A DNA stretch of 64,000 bases, from the NCBI GenBank assembly GCA_023376005.1, contig CM042152.1, positions 76,853,034-76,917,033 of the forward strand, in the 5' to 3' direction. The notes under the pieces are model-generated. The model was not told the DNA's origin, searched no databases, and was given only the letters and a program-made list of their open reading frames with translations. This document shows positions 43,386-56,525 of the stretch, piece by piece. The stretch comes from Doryteuthis pealeii (Eukaryota > Mollusca > Cephalopoda > Myopsida > Loliginidae). Both the position numbers and the translations under genes were made by a program. Position 1 is the first letter of the stretch. The number at the start of each line of letters is the position of its first letter.

Positions 43386-44059
43386 AGTTTGTTTTAACTA
43401 AAAAAGCAAATTATCTTTTATCTATATTAATACTCGTTTTCTTTAAAAGTACGACCATTATCATCTCGTAGAGCCCTCTGATAAAAAATGAGACCGTCCA
43501 AATTGTTCAAGACAATGCAAAAATGTAAATCCTGATTATCTGAAAGGAAGAGAGTACGATAAGACCGTACGCAAAAGCACATGAAAATATAAAGAAGGGA
43601 TTAGCGGCTTTTGAAGCGTTTTAAAGTAAAATAACATTTTTGTGTGACGTCAGTACATACGTCACCACATTGGTACCATCTCTTCAACAATTACCACTTT
43701 TAGTATGCCAACTATTAACACCGTCATCGACACAGTTACCCTTGGACATTCCACAAATACACGTTGTTACTTTCTTCCCCCCTCCCCGTCCCTGTGTTGA
43801 CACCACACCTGTAAAGAAAAGGTCTCATTACTTCCAACATCACTTTTCAACAAGATACACCTCTCATTGTTACTCTTCCTTTTTTGTGGCTAATTTCAGA
43901 AAATACACACATCCCTCTTTGCTGCTACCCGATTCTTGACACATTCCTCTTCTGATTAAGGCGCCTTCCGATAATAATTCTGTTTAAAAGACGTTTTACT
44001 GAAACATATTGTCGCCGGCAATAAAACACACACAATCTTGAGACTTTCGCACACGCTAA

Positions 44060-44145
44060 AATCACCGGTCCAGACAAATCACAGAAGATAAGCAGCGATG
44101 AGCCTGGTCAGTACTTAAATGGGTGACCACTTTCTAACAGCAGAT
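44060..44145 (+). repeat. 5S rRNA-derived SINE fragment, + strand
   Basis: Contains AGATAAGCAGCGATGAGCC, TGGTCAGTACTTAAATGGG and TGACCACTTT, the same 5S segment as 43270-43385 in the opposite orientation. Confidence 0.65.
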
Positions 44146-44416
44146 ACTGTAAGCGAACAGACGAAGCAAAGTATAGTATATAGTTATTTAAGCTTAGCTG
44201 TAGCACAAGGCTAGAAGTCTGGGGAGCCCATTGAGAATCTAACTCACTATTGATATTTTGATAATACCCACAACACCGATAAAAATTATTTGATGCATTC
44301 TTTATTTATTATATGACACTGGTTAAGCAACGAAGGGTTAGTGACCATTTTATCCTTGCTTGCCCAACAATGTCTAGCATGTATTATTCGTCATACTTAA
44401 ATGGTTTGTTATATAG

Positions 44417-45025
44417 GTTGGTTGGTTGGTTTGTCGTATTTTACGGCATGTCAACCATTGTTAGGTTATCTTTTGCAGAAGACATTTTGTTTTATTTATT
44501 CATGATGGGTATTCGACATTTCAAACTCAGTTTTAAACTGTTTTTCTATTTAACCCATAGATGGGACCCTAACAGGTACTACCATTCCGGACCTAGGAGA
44601 AATGGTGATAAGGGATACTCCGCATTCCCTAGAGCTCCAAAAATTAGAACCTTGCCATTTAACGTCCTACCCAGGAGACGAAGACCCTAAGTTACCCACC
44701 TTCTTGCATATATATGATAAAAATGTTTGGGGTTTGCTATAAGAGCAATAAGGTTGGGACAATTATATAGATGCTAGGGCTTTACGTGATTGATCGGAGG
44801 GGGACTCTTCGACCACTCGTCTAGCCTAAGTAAGGGACAAAGTGGAGTTTTGTATGTCATGGACTGCTCAGCCAAAAGGGTACCATCCTTAAGCATCATG
44901 GGATTCCAGTTGTGGTCAACAGATGATCCCATTGGGGGGATTTCACCTCTCTGCAGAGGTGCAGTCGGTGTATTCTACATCCCTAGCCGACAGGAGATAA
45001 GTAGCCGTACAGCTACTTTCTTATA
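44417..45025 (+). repeat. Family C copy, longest + strand copy
   Basis: Starts with GGTTGGTTGGTTTGTCGTAT and a CGGCATGTCAACC head, then from 44555 ACCCATAGATGGGACCC and the rest of the family to GTAGCCGTACAGCTACTTTC. The head motif recurs alone near 19350, 39695 and 46850. Confidence 0.75.
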
Positions 45026-45162
45026 AGGTGTTGCTTTCAAGATTTGTCCAAGACACCACACAGCCATCATTGTATAGTTCCCATCAAACCTTTTCTCTAA
45101 GCGTTTCTTTAGAGTCCAAGGCATTTCACTTTATAGCACCCCCTAAAAACAAAAACGAAAAA

Positions 45163-45213
45163 AAACAAACAAACAAACAAACAAACAAACAAACAAACAA
45201 AAACAAACAAACC
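45163..45213. repeat. (AAAC)n microsatellite
   Basis: About twelve CAAA-type units. Confidence 0.9.
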
Positions 45214-45257
45214 CTGCAACAATCAATGAGTTGAGAGTAGAAATTAAAATAGAATTT

Positions 45258-46650
45258 CAATTGAAACGATTTGCAATTCCATCTGTTCGTGTTATCAGCA
45301 GGTGTCTTAAACAGAACGGTAATCAGTTTGAACACCTGTAATAACTCAGTAATGTTTGCAATTCCATCTGTTCGTGTTATCAGCAGTGTCTTAAACAGAA
45401 CGGTAATCAGTTTGAACACCTTCAGTAATGTTTGCAATTCCATCTGTTCGTGTTAGGTGTCTTAAACAGAACGGTAATCAGTTTGAACACCTGTAATAAC
45501 TCAGTAATGTTTGCAATTCCATCTGTTCGTGTTATCAGCAGGTGTCTTAAACAGAACGGTAATCAGTTTGAACACCTGTAATAACTCAGTAATGTTTGCA
45601 ATTCCATCTGTTCGTGTTATCAGCAGGTGTCTTAAACAGAACGGTAATCAGTTTGAACACCTGTAATAACTCAGTAATGTTTGCAATTCCATCTGTTCGT
45701 GTTATCGGCAGGTGTCTTAAACAGAACGGTAATCAGTTTGAACACCTGTAATAACTCAGTAATGTTTGCAATTCCATCTGTTCGTGTTATCAGCAGGTGT
45801 CTTAAACAGAACGGTAATCAGTTTGAACACCTGTAATAACTCAGTAATGTTTGCAATTCCATCTGTTCGTGTTATCAGCAGGTGTCTTAAACAGAACGGT
45901 AATCAGTTTGAACACCTGTAATAACTCAGTAATGTTTGCAATTCCATCTGTTCGTGTTATCAGCAGGTGTCTTAAACAGAACGGTAATCAGTTTGAACAC
46001 CTGTAATAACTCAGTAATGTTTGCAATTCCATCTGTTCGTGTTATCAGCAGGTGTCTTAAACAGAACGGTAATCAGTTTGAACACCTGTAATAACTCAGT
46101 AATGTTTGCAATTCCATCTGTTCGTGTTATCAGCAGGTGTCTTAAACAGAACGGTAATCAGTTTGAACACCTGTAATAACTCAGTAATGTTTGCAATTCC
46201 ATCTGTTCGTGTTATCGGCAGGTGTCTTAAACAGAACGGTAATCAGTTTGAACACCTGTAATAACTCAGTAATGTTTGCAATTCCATCTGTTCGTGTGAT
46301 CAGCAGGTGTCTTAAACAGAACGGTAATCAGTTTGAACACCTGTAATAACTCAGTAATGTTTGCAATTCCATCTGTTCGTGTTATCAGCAGGTGTCTTAA
46401 ACAGAACGGTAATCAGTTTGAACACCTGTAATAACTCAGTAATGTTTGCAATTCCATCTGTTCGTGTGATCAGCAGGTGTCTTAAACAGAACGGTAATCA
46501 GTTTGAACACCTGTAATAACTCAGTAATGTTTGCAATTCCATCTGTTCGTGTTATCGGCTGGTGTCTTAAACAGAACGGTAATCAGTTTGAACACCTGTA
46601 ATAACTCAGTAATGTTTGCAATCCCATATGTCCACTTTTCTCAGCTGTGC
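45258..46650. repeat. 85-bp minisatellite, about 16 units
   Basis: The unit starts GTAATGTTTGCAATTCCATC and contains CAGGTGTCTTAAACAGAACG. Starts at 45504 and 45589 give a period of exactly 85. The first units are shortened; the last (about 46605-46690) is diverged. Units differ at only a few sites (ATCAGCAGG, ATCGGCAGG, GATCAGCAGG). Confidence 0.98.
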
Positions 46651-46950
46651 TTGGAACAGAACGATTATCAGTTCAAACATCTGTGTTAACTTAAAATATT
46701 CTAAACTTGTCTTTTTTAAGTTGGATTATAAAACTTAAAATATGTCTTAATAGATATTGTATTTATTATAAATCAAAGTGTGCATCCATTTTTGTTGGAT
46801 TCTTTCTTGAAAGGTGTCCCTTAGCATTCAACACACTTATTGATGTAGGTTCATTTGTTTAACGATATATTAACTTCTAATGGGTTATTTAATGCTGAAA
46901 TCTGATTGTTTTGGAAATATGTTGTATACCCCAACATCGGGTACATAAAC

Positions 46951-46953
<3 letters not shown>

Positions 46954-47025
<72 letters not shown>
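46954..47025. repeat. (GA)n microsatellite
   Basis: About 36 GA units. Confidence 0.95.
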
Positions 47026-47027
<2 letters not shown>

Positions 47028-47729
47028 TTGTCTTACTTGATTATTTCATTTCTGCTTCTACTGATTCTTCTAACTTGTCCACCATGTTCTTGTCTAGTTG
47101 ACTTTCCTAGAAGTTGATTTCTTTTCGTTCTTCAATCTTCTTAATTCTTTTAACTTCTGACCTGGTCTTCTTGGCTTAGTCATTGTCTTGATGATTTACA
47201 ATTAACACTTAATAAAATAACAAGACTTATGTTTGCTTGATCAAGCCTTTATTATTTATCTAGCCAATGATTCCATTCCACGCGGGAGACCGACCCAGAG
47301 CACGTCTAAGCTCTCTGACGGTTGGGTCGAATCTAAATAACTAAACTAACTATTCTCATGTCTCTGTACCGGAAGTCAGTAGGGGTCATCTAAAATGTCA
47401 ATCATAACTTCCAACGGTTATGGAAAATTACCCACCCTCGGTTTTAAATATAACGAACTTTATTTAAAACTAACTTAAAGGTACGTTTACAATTGTAACA
47501 AATATTTGACTAATCATTAATATATTCTCAATTTTCCATTCAAGAAAATTTCACTGTCTAGAATTGATTTGCACATCGTTATAAAAAATTATTTGCACAC
47601 AACCAAATGGCATCAAGTATTCCGAGCTAACATTAATAAAAATTGTATTTAATAATAATCATTTGTTTACACACAGTTATATAGTATCAAGTATTCCTAT
47701 CTAATACTAATAATTTTTTCAAACAGATC
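47026..47729. other. Unassigned spacer
   Basis: T-rich then mixed. 47270-47400 is GC-richer (CGCGGGAGACCGACCCAG). No recognised feature. Confidence 0.3.
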
Positions 47730-47970
47730 ATTGAACCCATAGAAGGAACCCTAACAGGTACTACCACTTCGGGTCTGAGTGAACCTGGGAGTGATGGCAA
47801 TTAACATGTACCTCACGCTCCTCAGAACTCCAGAAACTGCTGCCTCACCACTAAATGCAGTTTATCATAATACGCACAACAACCTTTTGTTTTGGTGTGT
47901 GTATATGTAGGATGGGTCTCACCCTTCTGCAAGGGATACAGTTGGCGTATTCTATGACTCGCCAACAGGG
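47730..47970 (+). repeat. Family C copy, internally deleted
   Basis: AACCCATAGAAGGAACCC, TACTACCACTTCGGGTCTGA, then GGTCTCACCCTTCTGCAAGG and GTTGGCGTATTCTATGAC from the far end of the family. Confidence 0.7.
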
Positions 47971-48029
47971 CGTATGTACTAACTACCATAACACCATTGA
48001 TGACCAGGTGCGCTCTTTCATTCTTGCAA

Positions 48030-48170
48030 TCCTTTACGATTGTAGTGGCATATTTCAGCAGGACAGAACCTCCTATCTCAATGCACGAGCTGTACGGAAA
48101 TTATTTCAAGATCGTGAAAAAACCTTCACTGTGGCCAGTAGACTATTCGGATGGGAATATTCTTGATGAT
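48030..48170 (+). pseudogene. Small Tc1/mariner-like transposase scrap
   Basis: One frame reads IFQQDRTSYLNARAVRKLF, similar to the FQQDNA..H.A..V..F strand around the second catalytic Asp. Too short for subfamily assignment. Confidence 0.35.
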
Positions 48171-48789
48171 TTGGGATGTGTTGGTTCAACCGGTTTACTT
48201 ACTGTAGATTCTGAAATTACTTTGCCTGTTGTGAACATCACAATTGCAGTCTTTCTTCATATCGAAATTTCCGCTGCTCAAACGAAACAGCGAGCTCCCT
48301 TTATACTGTGGTTCTCCGTGGGCATAATTTGCATAGGTGCCGCTACACTCACGCCACGAACGAGACAGAACGAGACCACATCCTATAAATCCACCCGTCA
48401 ACGGCATCCAAGTTTCTTTAGTTTAGTTCTGGCAAAACCTGATAAGCCAAACAGATGCGTGTCGCCGGAGGTAAGTCAGTTCGTTCACCACAGATTCTTT
48501 TCCACGTCATAAGCAGAAGCATTTTGGGATCAGTTCTCTGAACAAACCTGAGATGTCTTTTTCATGATTGGTCAGTGTAGAGATGCGTGTCGGTACATTT
48601 AGGACCAACACCAAATTAGACAAGTGGTTGTAAGGCTTTCGTATATCAGTGTATCTACCCAGACATTCACAGACGCCGAAATGAAATGTTTGACGCGTGC
48701 TCGTTTGTAAGAACACACGTGTCAAACAAGAAAAAGGTTTGGTAAAAGGCGGCGACCGGAAGTGATGTAAATATTTGCGGTAAAAGAAG
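48171..48789. other. Unassigned, CpG-containing
   Basis: GC-richer than average, with CCACATCCTATAAATCCACC as a TATA-like site near 48377. A long open frame passes through but has no recognisable protein. Confidence 0.3.
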
Positions 48790-48913
48790 TGCAAAATAGA
48801 AAGGAAAAAAAAAAGAAAAGAAAAAAGAAAGAAATAGAGGAAAAGAGGGAGTAGAAATGAAAAGAGAGAAGGAAGTTTAGAAAGAAAGACAAAGCAGGAA
48901 GAAAAGTCAATTG

Positions 48914-48947
<34 letters not shown>

Positions 48948-49410
48948 TGGACAAAAGAAAACGCCGATGAGAAAGAAAGAAAAAAGAAATAAGGAAAGAA
49001 AAACAAAGAAGAAAGAAAGGAGAACCGAGAAAGAAAAGAAGAAATAGTTGAAAATTGATGAGAATAAAAAAGGGAAAAAAAAAATAGGAAGAAAGATCGA
49101 ACGAAAGATACAAAGACGAAAAAGAAATCAGGAAAGAAAGATTGAAAAAAAAGAAAAAAAGAAAGAAGAATATGAATGGTAAAAAAGGGAAGAAAAAAGG
49201 TTGGAAAGAAAAAGAAAGAAAGGCAAAAGAAGAAGAAAAATGCTGAAAATGAAAGAAAGAAAGAGAAACCGAAAAGAAAGAAAGAAAGAAAGAAAAAGAA
49301 AGAAAAGAAAGAAGAAAGAAAGAAAGAAAGAAAGAAGTGGAACGAAAACGAAAATATACACAAGAAATCGACTAAAATTAAGAAAGAAAGGAAAGAATAA
49401 GAGGAACAAT
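48790..49410. repeat. Long purine-dominated tract
   Basis: About 600 bp in which the + strand is nearly all A and G (GAAAG, AAAGAAAG units) with only scattered pyrimidines. The complementary strand gives long Phe/Ser/Leu-rich shadow frames. Confidence 0.9.
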
Positions 49411-49417
49411 GAAAACT

Positions 49418-50149
<732 letters not shown>

Positions 50150-50209
50150 AGAAGAGAGAAGAAGAAGAAGAAGAAAGAAGAAGAAAATAATAACGAGAAG
50201 AAAGAAAGG

Positions 50210-50249
<40 letters not shown>

Positions 50250-50265
50250 GGAAGATGAAAAGGAG

Positions 50266-50339
<74 letters not shown>

Positions 50340-50375
50340 GAAGAAGTAGAAGAAGAATGGGGGTGCATGATGAGA

Positions 50376-50440
<65 letters not shown>
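50150..50440. repeat. (GAA)n, (GAG)n and (GA)n purine arrays
   Basis: GAAGAA runs at 50150-50250, GA arrays at 50273-50335 and 50383-50431, ending in a G run. Confidence 0.95.
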
Positions 50441-50789
50441 AGAAATTTAGTAGAAGAAAAATAAAAATGGAGGAAGATGAGGAACTTAGATAAGAGAACA
50501 AAAAGTAAAATTGCGATCGTGAATGCGAAAAAAGCATAAAAAAGAAATTGTGTCAAAAACAAAAAGAAAAAAAAGTATAAAGAAAACAATCAGATAGAAA
50601 AATAATGGGGAAGGGTTAGGGGGTGGAGGTAGAAAGAAAAAAGAAGAAACTATTGAGTGAATGAAGAATTTCGGATAAATCTTTCACCTTTTACTAAAGA
50701 TTTCCGTAGCTGTGAAAATTCAATGTGTCTGTTGACTTATATTTTGAAATCCTTTCTTAATTGTCGGTTAAAATGGAACGTGACGATGA

Positions 50790-51860
50790 CGGTGATATGG
50801 AGCATGAGGGTTGATGGTGATATCAATTGTATCTGGTGCCCCTTGGAACGGCCCGAAAGGTTTGGAAAAGAGACTAATTGAACTAAAGATCAAAGGAAGA
50901 ATGGAGACCACCCAGACCACACTTAGATTCTATCCTGGAGAACTGAGGACATTTCTTATCACTCGGAGAACTGAGGACACTTCTTATCACTCAGAGAACT
51001 GAGGACACTTCTTATCACTCGGAGAACTTCAATGAAAAATCAACAGTTAAAAATGATGTGAAAAATTCGCAACAAGTCAAATAATAATAATGCCTCAAAT
51101 GATATATGTATAAACCAGAATCCACCCTTGACTATGAGAAGCATAATATTCTCTGGGAATTTGAGATACAAACGGATCACCTAATCCCTGCTAGAAGACC
51201 AGACCTAGTGTTAATTAACACGAAAAAAAAAAAAGAACTTGACATTTAGTAGATTTTACCGTTCCGATGTACCATAGTAAAAATAAAAGAACGTGAAAAG
51301 ATAGACCGTACCAGAAAACTGACACCCCACAAAAAAAAAAAATGTGGGACATGGGGGTAACAGTTATTTGGAACAATCTTTAAGGGTTTGGGTGGAAAAA
51401 AGATAGAATGAATTGGAAATCAGAAGAAGAATCGAGACCATCTAAACAACAGCATTGTTAAGATCGGCTAGAATATTTAGAAGATTCTTATATATTTGAG
51501 GAGACTTGCTTTCACTCAGTTTCCAGTGAAAGACCACCAGCTTATGCTGGTGTGAAAAATTCGCAAGATGATGGTGATACCAATTGTCGTTGGTGGTGTT
51601 AGAATGCAGTGAATGCAATAAACTGCCAGGAATAGAATGCAGAAACAGGCATGACTTGATGGGGGGAAGGTTATTCAATTAGAATTGTACAAGAAACTGA
51701 AGTTTGGCCATATTGCCAAATCGTATATCCACAAACCAAAATATTCCCAAGAAAATTAGAGTCCTGAGGAGATTTACTGTCACTCAGACTCTAGTGAAAA
51801 ACTATCAGTTTGAAATGGTGTGAAAAATTTACTAGGAGTAAAATAATAAAATCTTGGAAA
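50790..51860 (+). mobile_element. Nested or tandem LINE C-terminal tails
   Basis: At least three scraps of one protein tail occur in series. 50811-50900 reads KGLEKRLIELKIKGRMETTQ; 51140-51220 reads LRYKRIT and, in another frame, TDHLIPARRPDLVLIN; 51390-51480 repeats the KGLE..RIETI..TALL part. Each tail ends with a TGTGAAAAATTCGCAA-type 3' end (51058, 51556, near 51815), the first followed by AATAATAAT. 5'-truncated non-LTR retrotransposon copies fit best. Confidence 0.55.
50937..51030. repeat. 31-bp tandem triplication
   Basis: GGAGAACTGAGGACACTTCT with TATCACTC occurs three times, inside the first LINE tail. Confidence 0.9.
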
Positions 51861-53024
51861 ACTTACTTAAAAAATCATTTTTAAGTCACTTGTAATGATT
51901 AATAAAATGGCGGTTGCCGATTGTTTTAAAAAAGGGGGAGCAAGAATTCCAAAAATGCAATAACGGAACCGACAGACGCTGAATTCAAAAATCGAGCGCC
52001 AAAAAAGAAGAAGCGGGAATTCAGAAGTTTTTGAGGATGACAAGCAAGTAGTCGTCACACAAACAAGTCAGCTCCATTATCGGAAAATGAAAGAAGATAA
52101 AATATGAACTGTTAAAACAAGAACATATATAAAAAAGGACTTTGCCCGGTATGCTGTTCTACATTTCTGAAACTTTATTTAATACAGGTTGTTTATTTTA
52201 ATACGATTTCGTTATTTTTCCATTGTGTTGAGTCTTGTTTAAAGTTAGTAAGATGTGTACAACCTATATATTGAATATATATAACACAGTCATACTACAC
52301 ACTCTTGTGTGTCACGATTGATTTTAGTAATAGTAAAAACTCGGTAAAAATTCTATGTTTGAATTAATGCATAACTGTGCGAATTAAAATGAAATCAAAA
52401 TAATAAAAAAGATAAAAATAACAAACTCCCATGAGCCTCCCATGAGCCTTTACACCGGAAGAACCCTCCGAGCATGTGCAGGTAAAAGGATCCACTTCCG
52501 ATCCCAAAGATAATATCTCGCCATTTTGACTTACGCTTAACTGGGACCGGACACTATTTCTGGACGGGCAGAAATTTCCCCTCCACACGATGGCTATGAC
52601 CCATGAATAAAGGCTAAATCCAAAAACTACCTTTTGTTTTTGTCTCTTCTTTTTCTTTCCTTTTTCTTTCCTTTTCAGCGCGACCACCAAATAAGATGGG
52701 GTTAAAAGCATTCCTTAGAAACACGTACCAGAAATAACCAGCTATCTTTAAACATGAAGTATTAAACCTCTCGTCACCACATATCTAATAAAAAGAATAA
52801 TTTAATTATTTAATTATTTCATGGGAAACAATATTTTTCGTAAAAGTAATTCCTTTTTTTTGTCCCTTGACTTTCTTCCTTGTTTTATTGCACAAATTTC
52901 AATTTAACATTAGAAATAAATGAAAATATTTTTTAGAATTTAAACAAAAGAAAATGTCGAGGATTACTTAACAATTGTTGATATTTATCATTGCATTTCA
53001 CCATTTTGAATTGTGTTTCGTGTC
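51861..53024. other. Unassigned spacer
   Basis: AT-rich, with GC-richer 52430-52600. No gene recognised. Confidence 0.35.
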
Positions 53025-53290
53025 GATTATATTTACCCAACCCCTTTGATGGGATGGATGTGACACAATGCCAAATTTTAAACGGAATTTAACAGATTTG
53101 AATTCAAAGAATTCCTTCTCCTAGAATGGTTGCATAACCAATAACCCAGTCTACCTTACTAGCTGGGGGGAGAGTAGAATAGATGGACTCATACCTTTCC
53201 CAAGGGTCATGCAGATTGAAACATAAACTATCTCATTTAGGATTCGAACTCGGGTTGCCGATTTAATTTCCCTACAATGATACACTTGGG
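53025..53290 (-). repeat. SINE family A, full length
   Basis: ACCCAACCCCTTTGATGGG end, the CCTTTCCCAAGGG block, and a head reading TAGGATTCGAACTCGGGTTG on the + strand (complement of a B-box). Confidence 0.75.
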
Positions 53291-53414
53291 GATTATTTTA
53301 CAATAGAAAAATTATATAAAACTGAAAAATGAAAAGACATTGTTATGCATATCTCGTAGATTTGAAAACATTTCTTTAGATAAATAATACTAGAAGAAAT
53401 ATCCAGTTTTACCC

Positions 53415-53418
<4 letters not shown>

Positions 53419-53473
<55 letters not shown>
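53419..53473. repeat. (TA)n microsatellite
   Basis: About 27 TA units. Confidence 0.95.
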
Positions 53474-53475
<2 letters not shown>

Positions 53476-53559
53476 TAAAGCACAAATTAAATAAAAATTG
53501 ATCCTATAAGATATGATATGTACTGCTTGGTATTCACACTGGAAGCTTCAATACGCAGA

Positions 53560-54420
53560 TTTCATTGTGTTTAGGCATCAATCTGAGAAAAAGTGTGGGA
53601 TGAGTCCAATGGTGATTATGAAGGTACGGAAGCTCGAAAGCCTCACTCATAATCCAAGTCATGATTGACAACAATCACAGCGTGTCAATCAGATCCATAC
53701 AGACATGGAAGTATCTGAGTTTCTTATCAGGCAGATATTGCATGAAAACATTTGGTATTTCTCATATAAGATGATAAAGACCCAATTTTTATCACAGGCC
53801 ATGAAAAACAAGATGAAAGACCGAACTGCAATGCTTTTCAACAAACTCAAGTATCCCATCGAACTGAACATACTTTGTTTTTTCTTAGATGAAAAACTAT
53901 TCTGCCATGACTTGATAGTGAACTCACAGAACAGCCGTTGGCTTTCTCTATCCCCACAAAATGTACCGATAGTTATGAAAAGCAAACACACTGTCCACAT
54001 CATAGGGAAAGTGAAAGTTGCATTGTGGGAGCTTGGACCGGAAATCCGCCAGCATTTCTCTACCCTCTGTTCCCACAATTGATAGTTATGAAAAGCAAAC
54101 ACCCAGTCCACATCATGGTGTTTGGGGTGATCACAAGCGATTGTGACGTAGTATCTCTATTCATCTTCCCACATGGCATCACACTCAGCACGGTGACCAA
54201 CATCAAGTGCTCTGAGGAGGAGGTAGTGCTCTCCTAGATCGAGAGGGTGTCTTCCGGAAGATCCTACATCTAGCAACAGAATCCATGTCACTCAAGCAGT
54301 AAATAATCCAGTCTAACCTCTGCGACTATATCACCCCTAACATCTACCCTTTCAACTTCCTAGTTTACAATTCCCTTGATTATTATGTGTTTACCGATTC
54401 CGAAATCATCTGGACGCTCT
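53560..54420 (+). pseudogene. Mariner-like transposase pseudogene
   Basis: 53705-54082 is one frame of 125 codons containing ILCFFLDEKLFCHDLIVNSQ then NSRWLS, the region of the first catalytic Asp. After a frame change it reads VFGVITSDCDV, FIFPHG and EVVLS with a stop, then NPLDYYVF-like residues (YNSLDYYVF) near the third catalytic position at 54365-54390. The N-terminal helix-turn-helix part (RKLESLTHNPS) is partly visible from about 53625. Several stops show it is dead. Confidence 0.7.
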
Positions 54421-54602
54421 ATTGAAGCCAATGGTCATTTATTTGAATGAATTTATTCCATTGTATTTCAAAATATTTCCTCGTAATTTTGATAAATATA
54501 TTTGAAAAAGTAAGAGGTCAGTATTATTTTCATTCTTGGGTAATTTAGACGACAATTTACCCATCGCATGCATACATATATGTTGAAAGAATAATTGGCA
54601 AG

Positions 54603-54605
<3 letters not shown>

Positions 54606-54676
<71 letters not shown>
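54606..54676. repeat. (CA)n microsatellite
   Basis: About 35 CA units. Confidence 0.98.
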
Positions 54677-54680
<4 letters not shown>

Positions 54681-54763
54681 ACGACACAAACATATATATA
54701 TACATAGTTAGAATTTAACGCCACAAGTGCCTCGTCAGGTAAGACGGTGTAACAACCTACGTT

Positions 54764-54971
54764 ATATATATATATATATATATAAGAGGGTGGACTGAAA
54801 AGTTTATGTGATGACGTCATATCTGTTTTAATCACATTTTGACAAATGGAACCTAAATACTGCAAGACCGATGGAAGAGTTGTGTGGACCGGGAGAAGGA
54901 CTATGTTGAAAAATAAAACTCATTTGGTCACATTCTATGAGAGTATCTTGGTAATGTTTCTGGAGATCCTC

Positions 54972-55011
<40 letters not shown>

Positions 55012-55045
55012 GTGTGTATGTGTGTGTGTGTTTGTGTGTGTGTAA
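54764..55045. repeat. TA and GT arrays flanking a short unique piece
   Basis: TA at 54764-54784 and 54974-55007, GT-rich 55010-55043. The sequence between them is not recognised. Confidence 0.8.
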
Positions 55046-55214
55046 TTGGGCAGTATTCTTTCATTTATACATATAGAATTCAACAAAACATTTGTCTCCT
55101 GTTTAACGAGTTTATTAACGATCTTTTCAAGCTTTCTGGCTTACTTTCACTACTACTAACTAGGGAAAAAAAAAAACAAAAAAAAAACAAACAAACTGGA
55201 ACACAAACAAATCA

Positions 55215-55254
55215 CCCCTGAAGATAGCACTTCGAAGTGCCGAAAGTACTTGGG
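55215..55254 (+). ncRNA. Hammerhead-ribozyme-like motif
   Basis: CTGAAGA at 55218-55224, a strong stem II GCACT/AGTGC with TCGA loop, GAAA at 55242-55245, then GTACTT: stem III A-U and G-C with a TA loop, triplet CTT, stem I CCC/GGG. It parallels 22388-22428. The minimal stems make activity uncertain. Confidence 0.4.
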
Positions 55255-55394
55255 ACAAAAACTTTTGTGGACATATATATATATTAACAGATTATAAATA
55301 CAACATGACAATAATTGATAAGGGTCTCCTTATATGATACGGAAGAATCTTTTATATGATATGCTTTTTTTACTGGTACTCTTCGCTTGATGCC

Positions 55395-55450
55395 CCATAC
55401 TTGCAACCTTGTGTCATATTCTACTCGTGGCAAAGAGGTTGGGTAAATAC
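55395..55450 (+). repeat. SINE family A 3' end
   Basis: TTGTGTCATATTCTACTCG and GAGGTTGGGTAAATAC match the 3' end of 36540-36812. Confidence 0.6.
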
Positions 55451-55539
55451 CGATTCTGGTTACAAGGGAGAAGTACCAATCCATTCAGAATAAATTTCGG
55501 GATTTTTTACAGGTTTTATGTTTGTAAAAAGTAAAAATA

Positions 55540-55880
55540 AAAAAAGAGAAAAACAAGCAAGAAATAAGAAAGAAAGGAAGATAATATTTGCACTAAATAC
55601 AATAAAAAGAGAAAGATAAAAAGAAAGAAAGAAAGAAAGATAAAAAGAAAGAAAGAAAGAAAGTATTTGAATTAGAGACAGTAAGAAGAGAAAGAAAGAA
55701 AGTAAGAAAGTAAGAAAGAAAAAATGAAGAAAGAAAGAAAGAAGACATACGAAGAAAGGAAGAAAGTATTTGAAATAAAGACAATAAGAAGAGAAAGAAG
55801 AAAGAAAGAAAGAAAGAAAGGAAGAAAGAAAGAAAGAATAAAAAGATAAAAACGAAAAGAAAAAAAAAAAAAGAAAAGTT
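55540..55880. repeat. Purine-dominated tract
   Basis: GAAAGAAAGA-type units over about 340 bp with rare pyrimidines. Confidence 0.9.
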
Positions 55881-56525
55881 TCAAGAACTTTAAATGATCA
55901 TTAATTTTGTTTTGATATTTTCTTTCATCTTCATCCGGGTCGTGATTTTACGATAGCGAGAAACAACGCGTATCGGGAACACTTAAAAAAGGCAAACCCT
56001 CAGCAACACTCAAATCCACGCCCCGTTATTTTTGCCCTTAGGGAGACCAGGTTAGATGTAAAAGCTGTTTTTTTTTTCTCCACTAAACAACCAGAGCCGT
56101 TGGTATTGCAAAAATCTAAATCCCACTTCTTATAAATTCATCTGTTGATCTGTCAACGCCATGTTTGAACTATTACCAACGATTTTGTCAATTTCGATCC
56201 AGCCTTTTCCTCGCTGTTGCAAAAATGGCGACCTGAAAGCAACTAAAATTAAAAGATCAAAGAAAAGACAAATAAACTTTAATGGTAAAAGAAAAATGCT
56301 ATTGGCTAAATAAAAACCTTTTCAACTGCTGTTTCGTTTTCTTTGATGATTTTTATCGTTTTGTGTCTTGTTGGCACTTGACCAATTTTACAAGACGCCG
56401 AATTGCAAAGATGGTGAAAATGAAACTCTGCTGGAAAGAGAAGCGAAAGTCGAAAATGAAGAAGATACTGAAAGATTCCATGGCACAGACAAGTACCTGT
56501 TGACTGATAATCTTCTTCTGATCGT

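Noticed and set aside
43270..44145. Functional 5S rRNA genes
   Set aside because: Only the 3' two-thirds is recognisable, with many substitutions and no terminator-flanked full-length copy.
45258..46650. CRISPR-like array
   Set aside because: The 85-bp units are near-identical throughout with no variable spacers.
47997..48512. 171-codon open frame
   Set aside because: Its first part overlaps a transposase-like stretch in another frame, and the protein has no recognisable motif; open by chance is the simpler reading.
54712..54745. Another hammerhead on the minus strand (CTGACGA then GGCAC..GTGGC)
   Set aside because: The second box reads GTTAAA in place of GAAA and no NUH triplet follows at proper spacing.
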